Shown here in pieces: positions 37,253-48,653 of a stretch of DNA of 64,000 nucleotides. Every line of letters starts with the position of its first letter. Within the stretch, counting starts at the first letter, position 1. The notes below the pieces were generated by a model. That model saw only the letters and a program-made list of their open reading frames with translations. It was not told where the DNA came from and searched no databases. Origin of the DNA: Numida meleagris (taxonomy: Eukaryota > Chordata > Aves > Galliformes > Numididae); the NCBI RefSeq assembly GCF_002078875.1, contig NC_034438.1, positions 72,303,320 through 72,367,319 of the forward strand, given 5' to 3'. Position numbers and translations under genes: made by a program.

Positions 37253-37637
37253 ACCTGGTGTAGAAGTGTGGGTGGAGCAGAGGCATGGGACTGAATTCCT
37301 CCATGTGAAAAAGCAGCACTCATTGCCATTCATCGACATCGGTGAACATTTCTGGACACCAAACAGTGGATGTCAGCACAGTGAGGGGTGGGTGGTGGGT
37401 TTCAGCAGTGGCAACAGCAACAGTCAGGGACCTCTGCTGATGTGGATATTTATGAGCGCAGCATGCGAGCTTTTGTTCATTGCTGGTGAAAATGCCTAGC
37501 TAATGGTGTTGACTATGTTGAAAAATGATGTTTTGTAGCTGAGTATTTGCTCTATCAAACAATGTTACCATACTCTTTGTAGCTGTTGTAGTTTCCAGGG
37601 AAACAATTAGGAGGCATTACTTTTGGAATAACCTTCG
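37253..37637 (+). mobile_element. Mariner (Galluhop-like) deletion derivative, right part
   Basis: The frame reads VEQRHGTEFLHVKKQHSLPF, a degraded mariner transposase N-terminal helix-turn-helix, continues 'GWVVGFSSGNSNSQGPLLMW' and stops at 'FIAGENA'. It passes directly into the right-hand noncoding end and the inverted repeat (GGAGGCATTACTTTTGGAAT, 37612-37631). TA follows at 37638-37639, the mariner target. The catalytic DDD domain is absent, as in the copy at 41031, so both derive from the same internally deleted, non-autonomous form. The left end is missing. Galluhop was described in chicken; assignment here is from memory. Confidence 0.8.
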
Positions 37638-37740
37638 TAGATGGGGCCCAGGACAATTCCTCTTCACTCAGTGCAGCCCAGACAAGCCAAAAAGTTGGAG
37701 ACCTGTGAATATCTATCTGTATATTCTTCTAAATACCTAT

Positions 37741-37955
37741 ATTAGGAATAAATCCTTCACTATGAGCGTGGCAAGTCACTGGAACAGGTTGTCCAGAGCA
37801 GCTGTGGATGCCTCACCCCTGGAGGTGCTCAAGGCCAGGCTGGATGGGACTTTGAGTGGCCAGGTCTAGTGGAAAGTGTCCCTGCCCAGTGTGGGGCATT
37901 GCAAGTAGGTGATCTCTATCCCTTCGAACCCAAAGTATTCCACAATTCTATGGCC
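37741..37955 (+). mobile_element. CR1 3' end
   Basis: The block TGGAACAGGTTGTCCAGAG, the 'CCCTGGAGGTGCTCAAGGCC' block and a degenerate tail (CCACAATTCTATGG, ending near 37952) are the last 215 bases of a CR1. It lies 100 bases after the mariner fragment. Confidence 0.88.
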
Positions 37956-38392
37956 TTTCATAGATTACTCAGCCAGAGGAAAGCAGAGAGAGGCGAGGAT
38001 CAATGGTACTGGGGTCATCTCTCATATATCTTCTCCCCTCAGCATTTCCCAGGAGGGACTGACAGAGAGATTGTGAAGGCAGCTGGGTTTCCTGGGCACT
38101 CCTGAGAGCTGTTTGGCAGCCACTGTGCAAGGGAACAGGTCTGGAGAACTGTGGAGCAAGGGTTATGATGCGCTGTGCACATATGTTTCTTGTCAGGATT
38201 TTGTCAGAGAGGCCTCTGAATGCCATCTGTTTGCAAATATTGGCCTCTCTGTCTGGTGTTTATTTTGAGCTGCAGGTGCCTTCATATCTTATTATTTTGA
38301 ATTAATGCCTTCTTTTCTTGTCTGGGCTAAGAAAAAAGCATGGCACTTACAAGAGACCAAAGTAAAGCTTGAGAGAGAGGTTCCTTGCATCT

Positions 38393-39950
38393 TCATAGAA
38401 TCATAGAATCCTTAGAGTTGGAAGGTACCTCTCAAGGCCATCTAGTCCAACTCCCCTGCAATGAACAGGGACATGCACAGCTTGATCAGGTTGCATGGGG
38501 CTTGATCCAGCCTTGCCTTGAAAGTCTCCAGGGATGGGACACCAACTGCATCACTAGGCAGCTTGTTCCGGTGCCTCACAACCCTCACTGTAAAAGATTT
38601 TTTCCTTGTATCTAACCTAAATCTACCCTCTTTGAGCTTTGAACCTTTTCCTGTTGTTCTATCACCACAGAACGTGCAGCTTCCTTATACTCTTCCCACG
38701 GTACCTGTCCCTGTTTCCACTGCCTGTGCATGATCTTCTTGCTCTTCAGTTTGACCAGCAGGTCCCTGTTCAGCCATGCCAGTCTCTTGCCTTCTTTTCC
38801 TGACTTGCTGCACCTGGGGATGGGGAGCTCTTGTGCCCTGCGGAAAGCTTCCTTAAAGATCTGTCAGCTCTGCTCTGCACCCTTACCCATGAGGACAGTT
38901 TCCCAGGGAATTTTGTTGACTAACTCCCTAAGAGCTGGAAGTTAGCTTTCCTGAAATTTAGTATCCTAATTTTACTCTTCACCTTTCTCATACCCCTCCA
39001 GAGTGTGAACTCAATCACAGCATAATCACTACAGCCCAGGCAGCCTCCAGTCTTGATGTCACCAATGAGTTCATTTGCACTGGTGAGCAAAAGGTCCAGT
39101 ATTGCATCCCTCCTGGTGGGCCCACCAATTACTTGACTCAGGAAGCTCTCATCAATGCATTCCAGGAGCCTCCTGGATTGTCTACAGCTCACCATTCTAC
39201 TTTTCTAGCAGATGTTTGGGTTGTTGAAGTCCCCCAGCAGGACAAGTGCTTGTGATTGTGATGCCTCCTGCACCTGGAGGTAAAAGGCCTCGTTGACAGG
39301 CTTTGCTTGATTGAGGGGCCTGCAGCAGACACCAATCCCAGGACTCCCTTCGCTACCTTGGTCTCTGTCACCCATAGGCTTTTGAGCTGCTCGTGGCTGT
39401 TCTTTAAGGTCAGCTCTTCATGTTCTATTCCTTTCCTAATGTAGATAGCAACCCCCCCCCCCCTCCTTCCTCACCTGTCCCTACTGAACAGCTTGTAGTT
39501 GTCGATAGCCATAATCCAGTCATGGGAATCATCCCACCACGTTTCAGTGGTGCCAACTATATTGTGGTTTTCTAGTAGCAGAGTAGCTTCCAGCTCCTCC
39601 TGTTTCCCAAGCTGCATGCATTGGTGTAGAGGCACTTCAGCTGGGCAGCTGGGCTTGTCACCTCCTTAAAGGATAACTCCTTCATTCCTTAAAAATATTT
39701 CCCTTGATTTTCCCCATTGCTTTCTCCTATTGTTCCAGAGGCCACTGCCTCATCATCATAGGATTTTGTACAGAGGTGTTGCCAACACCTCTCAAGTCAG
39801 CGGATCCTTCAAGTACCCTGTCCCTCTAATGTAGCTATGCCATCCCACATCTTATCATGGGAAGGCTCACTGTCCACCCTGTCCCCCTTCAGACCTAGTT
39901 TCAAGCCCTCCCAGTGACCCCACTAACTTTTCCCCAAGGACCCTTCTCCC
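38393..39950 (-). mobile_element. CR1 LINE with endonuclease kept and RT deleted
   Basis: On the minus strand it runs from the ORF1-ORF2 junction (about 39950-39670), through the endonuclease (39660-38950) into the post-endonuclease linker (to about 38671), then jumps at 38670 directly to the 3' UTR and ends with ATTCTATGATTCTATGA at 38393. Endonuclease landmarks: WWDDSHDW-equivalent codons near 39525, the 'GVCCRPLNQAKPVNEAFYLQ' equivalent (39345-39280), 'ALVLLGDFNNPNIC' (39252-39210) and the frame 39195-38920 with TRRDAILDLLLTSANELIGD and LGCSDYAVIEF. Most catalytic-type residues (GDFN, SDH-like) are recognisable, but frameshifts and stops disable it. Confidence 0.92.
38920..39660 (-). pseudogene. 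CR1 ORF2 endonuclease remnant
   Basis: This is the apurinic/apyrimidinic-type endonuclease that nicks target DNA in CR1. The best frame (39195-38920) holds LLECIDESFLSQVIGGPTRR, the 'DLLLTSANELIGDIK' core strand and 'GCSDYAVIEFTLW', where the family normally has S-D-H; here H is replaced by Y, which would cost the catalytic histidine. Upstream, the G-D-F-N motif sits at about 39234. Interruptions include a stop shortly after the GDFN motif and a C tract at 39451-39464. Confidence 0.85.
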
Positions 39951-39964
39951 CCTTTGAGAAAGGC

Positions 39965-40225
39965 ACTTTCTCCATCTTTGAGAAAGGCACACTGCTCAGC
40001 TTGGTGTCATCTGCAAACTTGCTGGGGGTGCACTGAATCCCACTGTCCATGTCATTGACAAAGATCTTGAACAGCACTGGTCCCAAGACGGACCCCTGGG
40101 CAACTTGTGACCGGTCTCCACCTGGATGTAGAGTCATTGACGAGAACTCTCTGAATAAAGGATTCTGCCAATTATTTATCCATTGAACAGTCCACCCTTC
40201 AAATCCACATTTCTGGAATTTAACA
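39965..40225 (-). mobile_element. Separate CR1 RT fragment
   Basis: On the minus strand it reads from the '[13 protein letters not shown]' block (40205-40165) through [20 protein letters not shown] to [14 protein letters not shown] (about 40040-39990), so it holds motif B-like and intact F-A-D-D blocks. It belongs later in ORF2 than the element it abuts, yet lies on that element's 5' side. It must be another insertion or the product of rearrangement. A 24-base direct repeat-like duplication (GAGAAAGGCACTTTCTCC / GAGAAAGGCACACTGCTC) marks the junction at 39955-39995. Confidence 0.85.
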
Positions 40226-40346
40226 TTTTCACAGGAAATACTCCTTTATCCATGAAGAGAGATGATGCATCAGATATGAAATTAAAGTGACTCTGGTACT
40301 GTTTATTGAAGTCTGGAGTCTCATTTATATCCAGTCATTATTGGGA

Positions 40347-40433
40347 AACTCCCCTCCCCTCCCCTCCCCTCCCCTCCCCTTCCTTCCTTCCCTCCTTATT
40401 TCTTTCTTCCTTTCTTCCTTTCCATTGTTTAAA
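40347..40433. repeat. (CCCCT)n plus (TTCC)n pyrimidine tract
   Basis: About seven perfect CCCCT pentamers are followed by TTCC-type units, 80 bases with almost no purines on the plus strand. The complementary strand has seven G4 runs spaced by single A, which fits the guanine-quadruplex pattern. Confidence 0.95.
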
Positions 40434-41030
40434 CAGGGCATTAGAAGTTATATCTATTCATATCTGCATAGAACATAAATGAATTACAGGAAAGATGAAT
40501 TCATAAATATGTTTCTTTCTGTCTTTCATTCAGGATATTTAAAAGAGTCAAGGAGGATGCACAACATTGCATAGCTATACAGATGAACATTAGATACACA
40601 GAAATTATGTGAACTGGATAGGATAGGATGGAAAAGAAGGTATTTGTGATTTGGTTTTAAAAATTACTGTATCACTAAGGACCAGAGGATGAAATCGTCA
40701 TGAGAGAAGAGAGGTGAGAAGTGCATGCCAATCAGAATGAAAGCTTAAGTTAAGAAATAACATGGCAGGTGCCATGGACAACACCTACCACCACCTCCTG
40801 CCAGGCAGTGGGGACAGGCAGCTGGAGGAGAGCTCTGCCTTCCCTCCACATTGGGAACAATGCTATGGAAATCTTGCTCAGCCACAGAAGGGACAAGGGG
40901 AGAAACCACCACAACTCTTAAGGACTGTGTTCTTATGTTCTTACAACCTGTTCCTTCATTTCATGCCTGTAAGTGGTTTCTAAGTGTAATCCTATTAACA
41001 GAAAACGTCACATCAAGGCATCTATGAGTA
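40434..41030. other. Unique sequence between simple repeat and mariner
   Basis: Nothing recognised. TA at 41029-41030 is the mariner target dinucleotide. Confidence 0.5.
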
Positions 41031-41480
41031 CAGGGATGCTCCAAAAGTAATCCCTCCTATTTTATTTTGTTGGCCTACAATGTAAATTGTGTATGTTGGT
41101 GGTATGGCAGTAGAGGTTGACCCTTCCTGCCAATATTTCATTACATTTTGTTGCCATGCAAAAGATGGAAGCAGAGGAGCAGTCTTTAAGATGGTATCTG
41201 ACATGGAATTGCGTATAAAGCGCTCCATGTGGAAAAAATTGCACTCACTGACATTCACTGATGCTTGCTGAATGTTTATGAAGACCAAATAGTGAATGTG
41301 AGCACAGTGAGGTGGTGGGTGGTGTACTTCAGCAGCAATGACAGTGACAGTGGATCACTTCTCCTGGTGCATATTTTTACAAGTGCATCATGTGGGCTCT
41401 CATTTCTCGTGGTGAAAATGCATAGCTAATGGTTTTGACTATTGCATATGAAATATTCAATGGGCGTAAATACATGCTAA
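41031..41480 (+). mobile_element. Mariner (Galluhop-like) deletion derivative, left part
   Basis: The left inverted repeat (GATGCTCCAAAAGTAATCCC, from 41035) follows a TA. The noncoding left end and then the transposase start region follow (GACATGGAATTGCGTATAAA near 41200), with the helix-turn-helix codons to about 41430 and the block 'GTGAAAATGCATAGCTAATG' at 41421-41440. It then ends without the right inverted repeat. The join after 'GCTAATGG' into 'TTGACTAT' is the same as in the 37.3-kb copy, so both share the internal deletion. The transposase frame is broken by stops and small indels. Confidence 0.82.
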
Positions 41481-42113
41481 GAGGCTTCCTGAGCTATCAT
41501 TATAACAATGATAGGATTCTAATAGGGAATTTTGTAATGTGATTGAGACTCTTCCACCCTCTATTCAATCATATATCTATAATAAAATATTTGAAAAAAA
41601 TTATTGTCATGTAACAGAATTACTTTTTAATTTGCATTTCCAGTGTGCTGAAAGATTGCAAGTTGGAACTATTGAACTTACATATTTCAATTTAGACAGT
41701 CACTGCTTATCTTTCAGTTTGCTAGGGAACATTTAGTGGGCATAGTTCTGAATCTCACTGAGAACTGGAAAACCTCAATATCACTGTTTGTGTTGTGTAT
41801 TATTAAGGTATCAAGCTAAGTTTACAAATGCTAAGAAAATACACTGAGACATAATTATAGGTATGCTTTAAATTATATTATGCTTAGTCAAATTATCCAG
41901 GGACTTGTAAACCCCAGGAAATTGACTGATGCAGTATATTAAGTGACTTGTATTCAGGTTAGTTCCAAACAAGGATATTAATTCCTGGCTAAGGAGTATT
42001 TCAGTTTTAGTAGAACTCACATACAGACATAATGCTTGAATATCAGGATCTCATTAGTTACTCCAGAAGGTCTTACGTCATTAATTTTTCATGTAGAGAC
42101 AAATTCATTAGTG
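41481..42113. other. Unique AT-rich sequence
   Basis: Nothing recognised. Confidence 0.5.
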
Positions 42114-43648
42114 TTACTTCAGGGAGTTAGTCAACAAAATCCCCTGGAAATTTGTCCTCAAGGACAAGCAGAGTTGGCAGATCTTTAAGGAAGCTTTCCT
42201 CAGGGCACAAGAGCTCTCCATCCCTAGGTGTAGGAAGTCAGGAAAAGAAGGCAAGAGACCGGCATGGCTGAACCAGGACCTGCTGGTCAAATTGGAAAAC
42301 AAGAAGAAAAGGCACATGCAGTGGAAGAGGGAACAGGTTTATAGGGATGCTGCTAGGCTGTGTAGGGATGGGGTCAGGAAGGCAAAGGCCCAACTGGAAC
42401 TGGACTTGGAGTGGGGTGAAAACAAGAACAAGAAATGCTTCTGCATGTACATAAACCAGAAAAGTAAATCCAAGAGAGTATACTCCACCCAAAGAGCAAT
42501 ATAGGCAAGCTGGTAACAATGGAGAACAACTCAACAACATTTTTGCTTTAGTCTTTAGAGGAACAGCTCTGCACAGACCCAATGAGTGGATGGTTTGAAA
42601 GGTAGGGAGTGGGGAAGCAATGTCCATTCTGATGTAAGTGAAGATCAAGTTTGTGACTACTTGTAGTACCTGAACATCCATGAGTCTATCAGTCCTGAAG
42701 AGATGCATTCTAGAGTCCTGATTGAATTGGCTGATGTGGTCACCAAGCCACCCTTGATGGTATTTGAAAAGTCACAGCAATCAGGTGAAGTCCCTGGTGA
42801 CTGGAAAAAAGGCATTTTTTCCCACGTTATGAAGGGTAGAAAGGATGACCCCGGGAACTATGGTCCTGTCAGCCTCACATCTGTGCTGGGGAAGATCATG
42901 AAGTAGATCTCCCCAGAAGCTACGCTAAGGCACATGGACAAATGGTGTCCCTCTGAGGATGCTCTTCAATATCTTCATCAGAGACACTGGCAGTGAGATT
43001 GAGTACAACCTCAGTAAGTTTGTGGATGATACCAAGTTATATGGTACAGTTGGCACACCTGAGGGACAGGATGCGATCCAGAGAGACTTAGGCAGGTTAG
43101 AGCAGTGGGCCAAGGAGAACACCATGAGGCTCAATGAAGCTAAGGGCAAGGTCTTGCACCTGGGTCAGAGCAACACCCGCTATGAGTACAAGCTGTGAGA
43201 TGAAAGGAGAGATTACAGTGTTGTCAAAAAGGACTTGGGCATACTGGTGGGTGTTAAGTTAAACATGAGCTAGCAATGTGCCTTTGCAGCAGAGAAGGCA
43301 CCACAGAAGTGTGGCCAGCACGCCGAGGGAGTTGATCCTGTCCCTCTACTCTGCACTGATGAGACCTCATCTGGAGTACTCCTTCCAGATGTGGAACTCA
43401 CAGTACAGGAGGAAAATGGACCTGCTGGAACACATCCAGAAGAAGGCTACAAAAATGATCCAAGGCATGAAATACTTTCTCTGTGAGGAGAGGCCGAGAG
43501 AGCTGAGGCTGTTCATCCTGGAGAAAAGAAGGCTCTGGTGAGACCTGATAGCAGCCTTTTGATATCTAAAGAGGAGTTATAAGAAAGAAAGGAACAGACT
43601 CTTTAGCAGTGTCTGTTGTGATAGGATTCTACAATTCTATGATTCTAC
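42114..43648 (+). mobile_element. CR1 LINE, linker to tail, with two internal deletions
   Basis: From the post-endonuclease linker (IFKEAFLRAQELSIPRC equivalent near 42180-42230; frame 42292-42504 with QWKREQVYRDAARLCRDGVR then KAKAQLELDLEW), to the RT entry (MHSRVLIELADVVTKPPLMV, 42703), the fingers ([17 protein letters not shown], to 42906). It then jumps near 42935 to the block after motif A, continues with 'MLFNIFIRDTGSEIEYNLSK', F-V-D-D in place of F-A-D-D (about 43019-43030), 'GQDAIQRDLGRLEQWAKENT', and 'SALMRPHLEYSFQMW' (43343-43387). A second deletion near 43610 removes most of the 3' UTR, leaving an ATTCTATGATTCTA tail at 43635-43648. Confidence 0.93.
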
Positions 43649-46600
43649 TGACTGTGATAGCTTCTTCTACCTCTTCACAGTGTTAATTGTAGCAGACCAT
43701 AAGTCTAAGGCACTGCAGCAAAAGAACATTTGTGTTACAGGACCTTTTCCTGATGATATTCCTCTCTTATCTGTTCTAGCTCTTATTTTTCCGTAAGTCT
43801 TAATTCTTAGTCAGCTGTGGTCTTTTCTGTGATCAAATACACGAGGACGTTCCAGAGGAGAAACGGAGGTGATAAAAATGCATGTCTCACTTGAGTGATT
43901 CTCAAGGACACTTTAAGACTACTTAAGTTGCAGATATAAGTTATCCATTAATTTCAATGCTAATTTTCTGAGTTCTGAGAAACTTCAAAGAATCCATTGA
44001 AATGACCTAAAGAAAGAGGAGCGCACTCAATCCAAAACTCTACTGAGACTAGTACTTTTCAGTGCTCTTCCCCTTGCTGGTTACCAAAATGTTTTCAGTG
44101 AAACTGCAAAGTTTTTAATGTAACAAATGCAAGTCTCTGCGTTTTGGTTTGCATGACTTTCTTCTATATATTCTCCAAAAGCTGTTCTTGCATCTTCTTC
44201 TCCCTGACTTGTAGGGTCAGAGCTGAATGCATCTTCAGCCTCTCCTGGCTTCCACATGTTTGACTGCATGGAATTGGGGCCAAGTCTAATAGGACAGCTA
44301 TGCAGCTAGCCTTCCAGGAGGTTTTAGAAGCCCTGGACAGGGATTTCACTTTCCCTTCTCCCTGAGCAGGTTTTTGAGCTGAGCTCTCACCTCTGCTTTC
44401 TTCATGAGCTGCATTGCAGGGACAATGTGCCCTCACGTTGCTCTTCTTATGTGGGCCTGATGGAGCTGTACCTTGTTGATGAGTCACTGCCTCTGTTGTC
44501 CTTGTGGTGCTCGGTTGTGGTTTGTCTTCCTTGCACAACAGCCTGACCTTGCTGCTTGCTGACATGAGGGTACAAAACAGTCAACAGGAACGAATCAGTT
44601 TAAAGCGATGAACACTGTCTAAGAAAAGCAGAAAGGCTTATTAATGCATTATTCTCAAGCATGCAGGCAGAAAGAGCAAAAGGGCAGAAGAGTGAGATCC
44701 ATTTTATTATTTTTCTGAGTCCTCTGTTAGCACCTGGCAAGCAAAGCATGTTTATTTTGAAATATTTTAATTTCATTTATTTTATTTTTTTTTCATGTAG
44801 CTTTTTTTTTTTTTTGCCACTGGAATAAAGGTTTGGAGACGTAACTACTGTAAAAAATATATAGTGAGAATTTTCTTTAAATTTGGCATTTTTCCTCCTC
44901 TGAAGATTCTAGAAGGTAGGGAAGAACCATTATTCATGGAATATGCAAACTGAAATGTCATCCTTCATTTGAATTTAATCTTTGACATTTCCCTTTTAAA
45001 GAGACTGTGGTTGGATATTAGCACAAGTTGACAAAGGTCTGCAATAATTAATATGTATGAGAGAAGATGCTAACAAAACAAAAAAGGAAATAGCTTGCAA
45101 ATATTAAACACAAAAGGGACTTTGATATAACTGTTGATGACAATACCTGCTTACAGACAGGAAAACTGAATAAAAAGCAGTAAAAGGAAGAGTAAGACTT
45201 AACTTGTTAATTCAAATGCTCTTAAAATATAAGAAGCCTGGAGTTCTACCCATTATAAATTTTCATTTACTAGCCAAAATCGATGCCTACAGATATTAAA
45301 CAAGAGCGGAAACTTATTTTTTCTAAAGCCCTTGTATTTCAGAGTTTTTGTTGAAGGTTTTGTTAGATGTCACAAAGGAGCAATTACATACACTGCTCCA
45401 ACATGCACATGCAGGATTGGGTTACCAGAAAGCTGAGATGCCTGGCAAAGGGCAGTCTCACATCCTGTTACTACTCTATCATGGTACCTTGGTAGGGAAA
45501 AATCTGCTGGAAGGGAGGGAGTACTGCTTGTTCTTGCATCTTGACTTGACGGCCACATTTAACTATGGATATTATTTTCTTGATCAAATGTGAAATGGAT
45601 GCCAGAGTGTTCATCGCATCAGTTTTGCACAGATATTAAGGGCTCTAAATCCTTCGTTTCATGGCCACCTCTTCATTTTTCCAGCTCAAATTATATGTAC
45701 ATACATGCATACTCCTTTGCACATCTGATGGAAATAAGATATTTTTGCATCTGAATTTGTCAGTGGATCACACGGATAGAGTTTCACTTAGCTACAATGC
45801 AATAATATCATCTGGAATGCTAATGGGGGAATAAGAATTCTGTGAAAAAATAAGAGAGTCTGTATAGGCATGTAGTCTACTAATCTTTGAGTCTTCTTTT
45901 GATTTTCAGTATGCTTGACAGGTGAGCTGAGGTTTGCCCTGTACCTGTGATATCATTTACAGATGTGTGCAGTGAGATGATGTTGGTGGAATGACTGTGA
46001 AATAAATTTAGTTTTTCATGTTCTCTGGATAACATTCTCTATGAAGGTAGCTACTAGACCTATTTGTGAATGAAGCTGATGTCAATTTTAGATAATGATT
46101 TAAGCCAGCAAGTGTTTGATTAACTGACTATATCATTAACTTACAGAAAAAGTAACTTTTTGGGAGTCCCAAAATGATCTAAAACCAGATTGCTTTCTGA
46201 CCTTCAAAAATTATACAGTACTAATAAAACCATAAACTTCAATAAGTAAGTTTTCTTGTTATCAGAAGTAATACCCAATTGTAATTTGTAATTGAATTTT
46301 GTAATTATTCTGCAAGCTTTAATTTGATGAAGGATCTATATTTCTCTGTTTTTGAACAGTTTTGTACTTGGCACATTTCTCTAATGCAGACTCTACATTT
46401 CCCTGTGGAAATTCAAATGCAACTAGCAAATTTATGTTTTATTGTTATTTTAAAGTTATATGGATGAGCTTACCCAGTGCAGTGAGAATAAAAAAAGCAG
46501 TGTGTAAAGACTGAATGACAAAGCTCACAGGTGCTGTGACTAATTATTGAATGACTGATGTCGATGAGAAGTATTTTGAAGGTGGGTTATCTGTGATGGT

Positions 46601-46649
46601 AATGATTGAAAGGGGGAAATAAGAGTATCAAAGGCCCCCTTAACCAGTA
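43649..46649. other. Unique sequence, about 3 kb
   Basis: No transposon is recognised. The 133-codon minus frame at 44164-44565 is polar and motif-free and is not called. T-rich tracts lie at 44786-44815. Confidence 0.5.
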
Positions 46650-46912
46650 GGCCAGATAAGAGAACTGGTTTCAGACTAAAGGAGGGGAGATTTACACTGA
46701 ATATAAGGAGAAAGTCTTTTACAGTAAGGGTAATGAAGCTCTGGAACAGGCTGCCCAGAGAGGTGGTGGCTGTCCAGTCCCTGGAGGCATTCAAAGCCAG
46801 GCTGGACCAGGCTCTGAGCAACCTGATGGAGCTGAGGATGTCCTTGTTCATTGGAGGGGAGTTGGACTAGATGACGATTCTTTCAACTTGAACGATTTTA
46901 TGATTCTATGAC
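46650..46912 (+). mobile_element. CR1 3' end with octamer tail
   Basis: It covers the final ORF2 block (GATTTACACTGAATATAAGG near 46690), the TGGAACAGGCTGCCCAGAG block, and 3' UTR ending ATGATTCTATGACTCT. Little divergence from the usual 3' consensus suggests it is younger than the 18-kb copy. Confidence 0.92.
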
Positions 46913-48464
46913 TCTTTATTCATGCATTTAAATCTCCCAACAAAAAAGGAAAAGGCTAAATCTTGAGAACTGAAGCATTCATTAACTTGGTTATGCTTGT
47001 AACCATTTGACTAGCTTTGAATGTTGTTAGCTAATGTGTATGCTGATACTGACTTGGAAGAAGGGAGTTTTCAAATAACACTGATTCTTTCACAGAGAGT
47101 GATAATGAGATATTGAAATTATGTTTATCATTCTGTTTCCTGCTGTTTCCTTTCTGCTGAGGTCTCACTCAGCTTAGGGATATAACAAAGTGATTTAGAC
47201 TTTCTTTGTGTCTTACAAATTCTGTAATAACACTCCATGGTGCAGGAGTGTACCGTGAGAATATATCCTTTTCTTTCCTTCCTCCACGCAAATAACTGCC
47301 CAGGGTTGCAAAAACTCCATCTGCTGTAGGGAACAGAGCCAAACAATTGCATAATTTACAACTTGGCTCTTGTGGAATTACCTGCTTTTGTTGTTGTTGT
47401 TGTTGTTGTTGCTGTTGTTGTTGCGGTTTACTGTTGTAGTTCCCTTTTGAAAAACTGTTCATTTTCTCTCTTTCTCTCCTTTTTCCTTTCTTCCCGACTG
47501 TTGATCTCACCTTTCTAACTAAGCTAATGTAGGACTTCACAGAGTAAGTAAAACAATGAGCAATGCAGCATGGATCACTGAAGGATTAGTTTTATTTTTC
47601 AAATGCCAAACAAGTTTTTTATTATTCCTTTTGGATCAGAGATCTTAGGCAATGCAAAGAAGAGCATGGGAAAATCTGGCAGGCTCGTGCATTGATGCAG
47701 AGGGGCAGGGAGAAGAAGAGATTCGGTATGATTTGTCAGATTCTACAATTTTTACTTTTTTCATTCCTGAGTGTAAATTCCCACCTTCCTAGCTTGCTAG
47801 AAGTGATCATAAGTTATGGACATCAGTGTGGACTAGAGATCTTTTACTATCTTTTTGTAAAAGAAGAAAAAAATCCTCCCAAATCTAAAGGAACAAATTA
47901 AACTATTATGAGAAGTGAATTGGCTGATGCAATCTATATATTCTTCTTCCTTTTTGCTGTTGCAGTATTCAAACACCTTTATTGATTATGTCTTCCATGG
48001 CATTTAACTAAGGCCACGTAAAATTATTTCATCAATTGAAAAGGTGTTTCTGAAAAAAAAAAAAGTGATAGGTAAGAGGTATTTATGTTCAGATTCCTCT
48101 TTTGGCTACAACATACGACCAAAGGCTTGTATCAGGTGACAAACATTGGTTGATGTCCTCTGGGATGCGCATCTTGCAATGCTCTCTGTCCTGAGTGTAT
48201 GTTTTGGCTGAACAGCTGAGGAATAAAGTGGAGATTTCAGTCTGAACTCACATCCTGTACTGGATACTCACTTCTTCAGTAAAAATTAATCTGTGTCTTC
48301 CTAAAATTCATAGCTTCTTTGTCATCTTTTTTTTTCTTTCCCCCCCTGAAAAACTAATTTATCCACAACAGTGTTTCTTCACCAAAGCAATTTAGGAGCT
48401 GCTCTTCAGTTGCTAAAGGTTTCCTTTCACTTCACTCTGCCTCTCTAAGCAAACATAAGCTATG
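46913..48464. other. Unique sequence with a (TTG)n tract
   Basis: Nothing recognised beyond the TTG tract at 47386-47424 and an A tract at 48052-48064. Confidence 0.5.
47386..47424. repeat. (TTG)n microsatellite
   Basis: About 12 TTG units with one CTG. On the minus strand it would code for glutamine, which produces a spurious 'polyQ' frame at 47169-47540. Confidence 0.9.
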
Positions 48465-48653
48465 AGGGACAGTTATAATTAACTAGAGTTTCCCTGAAAA
48501 CTACAGCAAATACAGAGACCATTTTGTCAGCGTGCCCTTCTGTGCATGGCAACAAAATGTAACGGGATATTGGTAGAAAGATTCAACTTCTTCAGCCACA
48601 CCACCAACATCCATCTCTGACATCCTGGGCCAACAAAATAAAATAGGAGGCAT
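48465..48653 (-). mobile_element. Short mariner (Galluhop-like) derivative, inverted
   Basis: Positions 48539-48653 match the reverse complement of 41055-41170: GGCAACAAAATGTAAC, the 'CCACACCACCAACAT' block and GGCCAACAAAATAAAATAGG followed by AGGCATT. The last 15 bases of the inverted repeat are replaced by unrelated sequence. On the left, TTTCCCTGAAAACTACAGCA (48490-48509) resembles the reverse complement of the right-hand end seen at 37575-37605. So left and right ends are joined with nearly all of the coding part missing, a miniature-type derivative. The left-hand match is the weaker of the two. Confidence 0.65.

Noticed and set aside
44164..44565. 133-codon polar minus-strand frame
   Set aside because: Low-complexity, no known motif, no clear splice or promoter context; the expected number of such frames by chance is around one or two.
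47169..47540. Apparent polyglutamine protein on the minus strand
   Set aside because: The run is the complement of a (TTG)n microsatellite.
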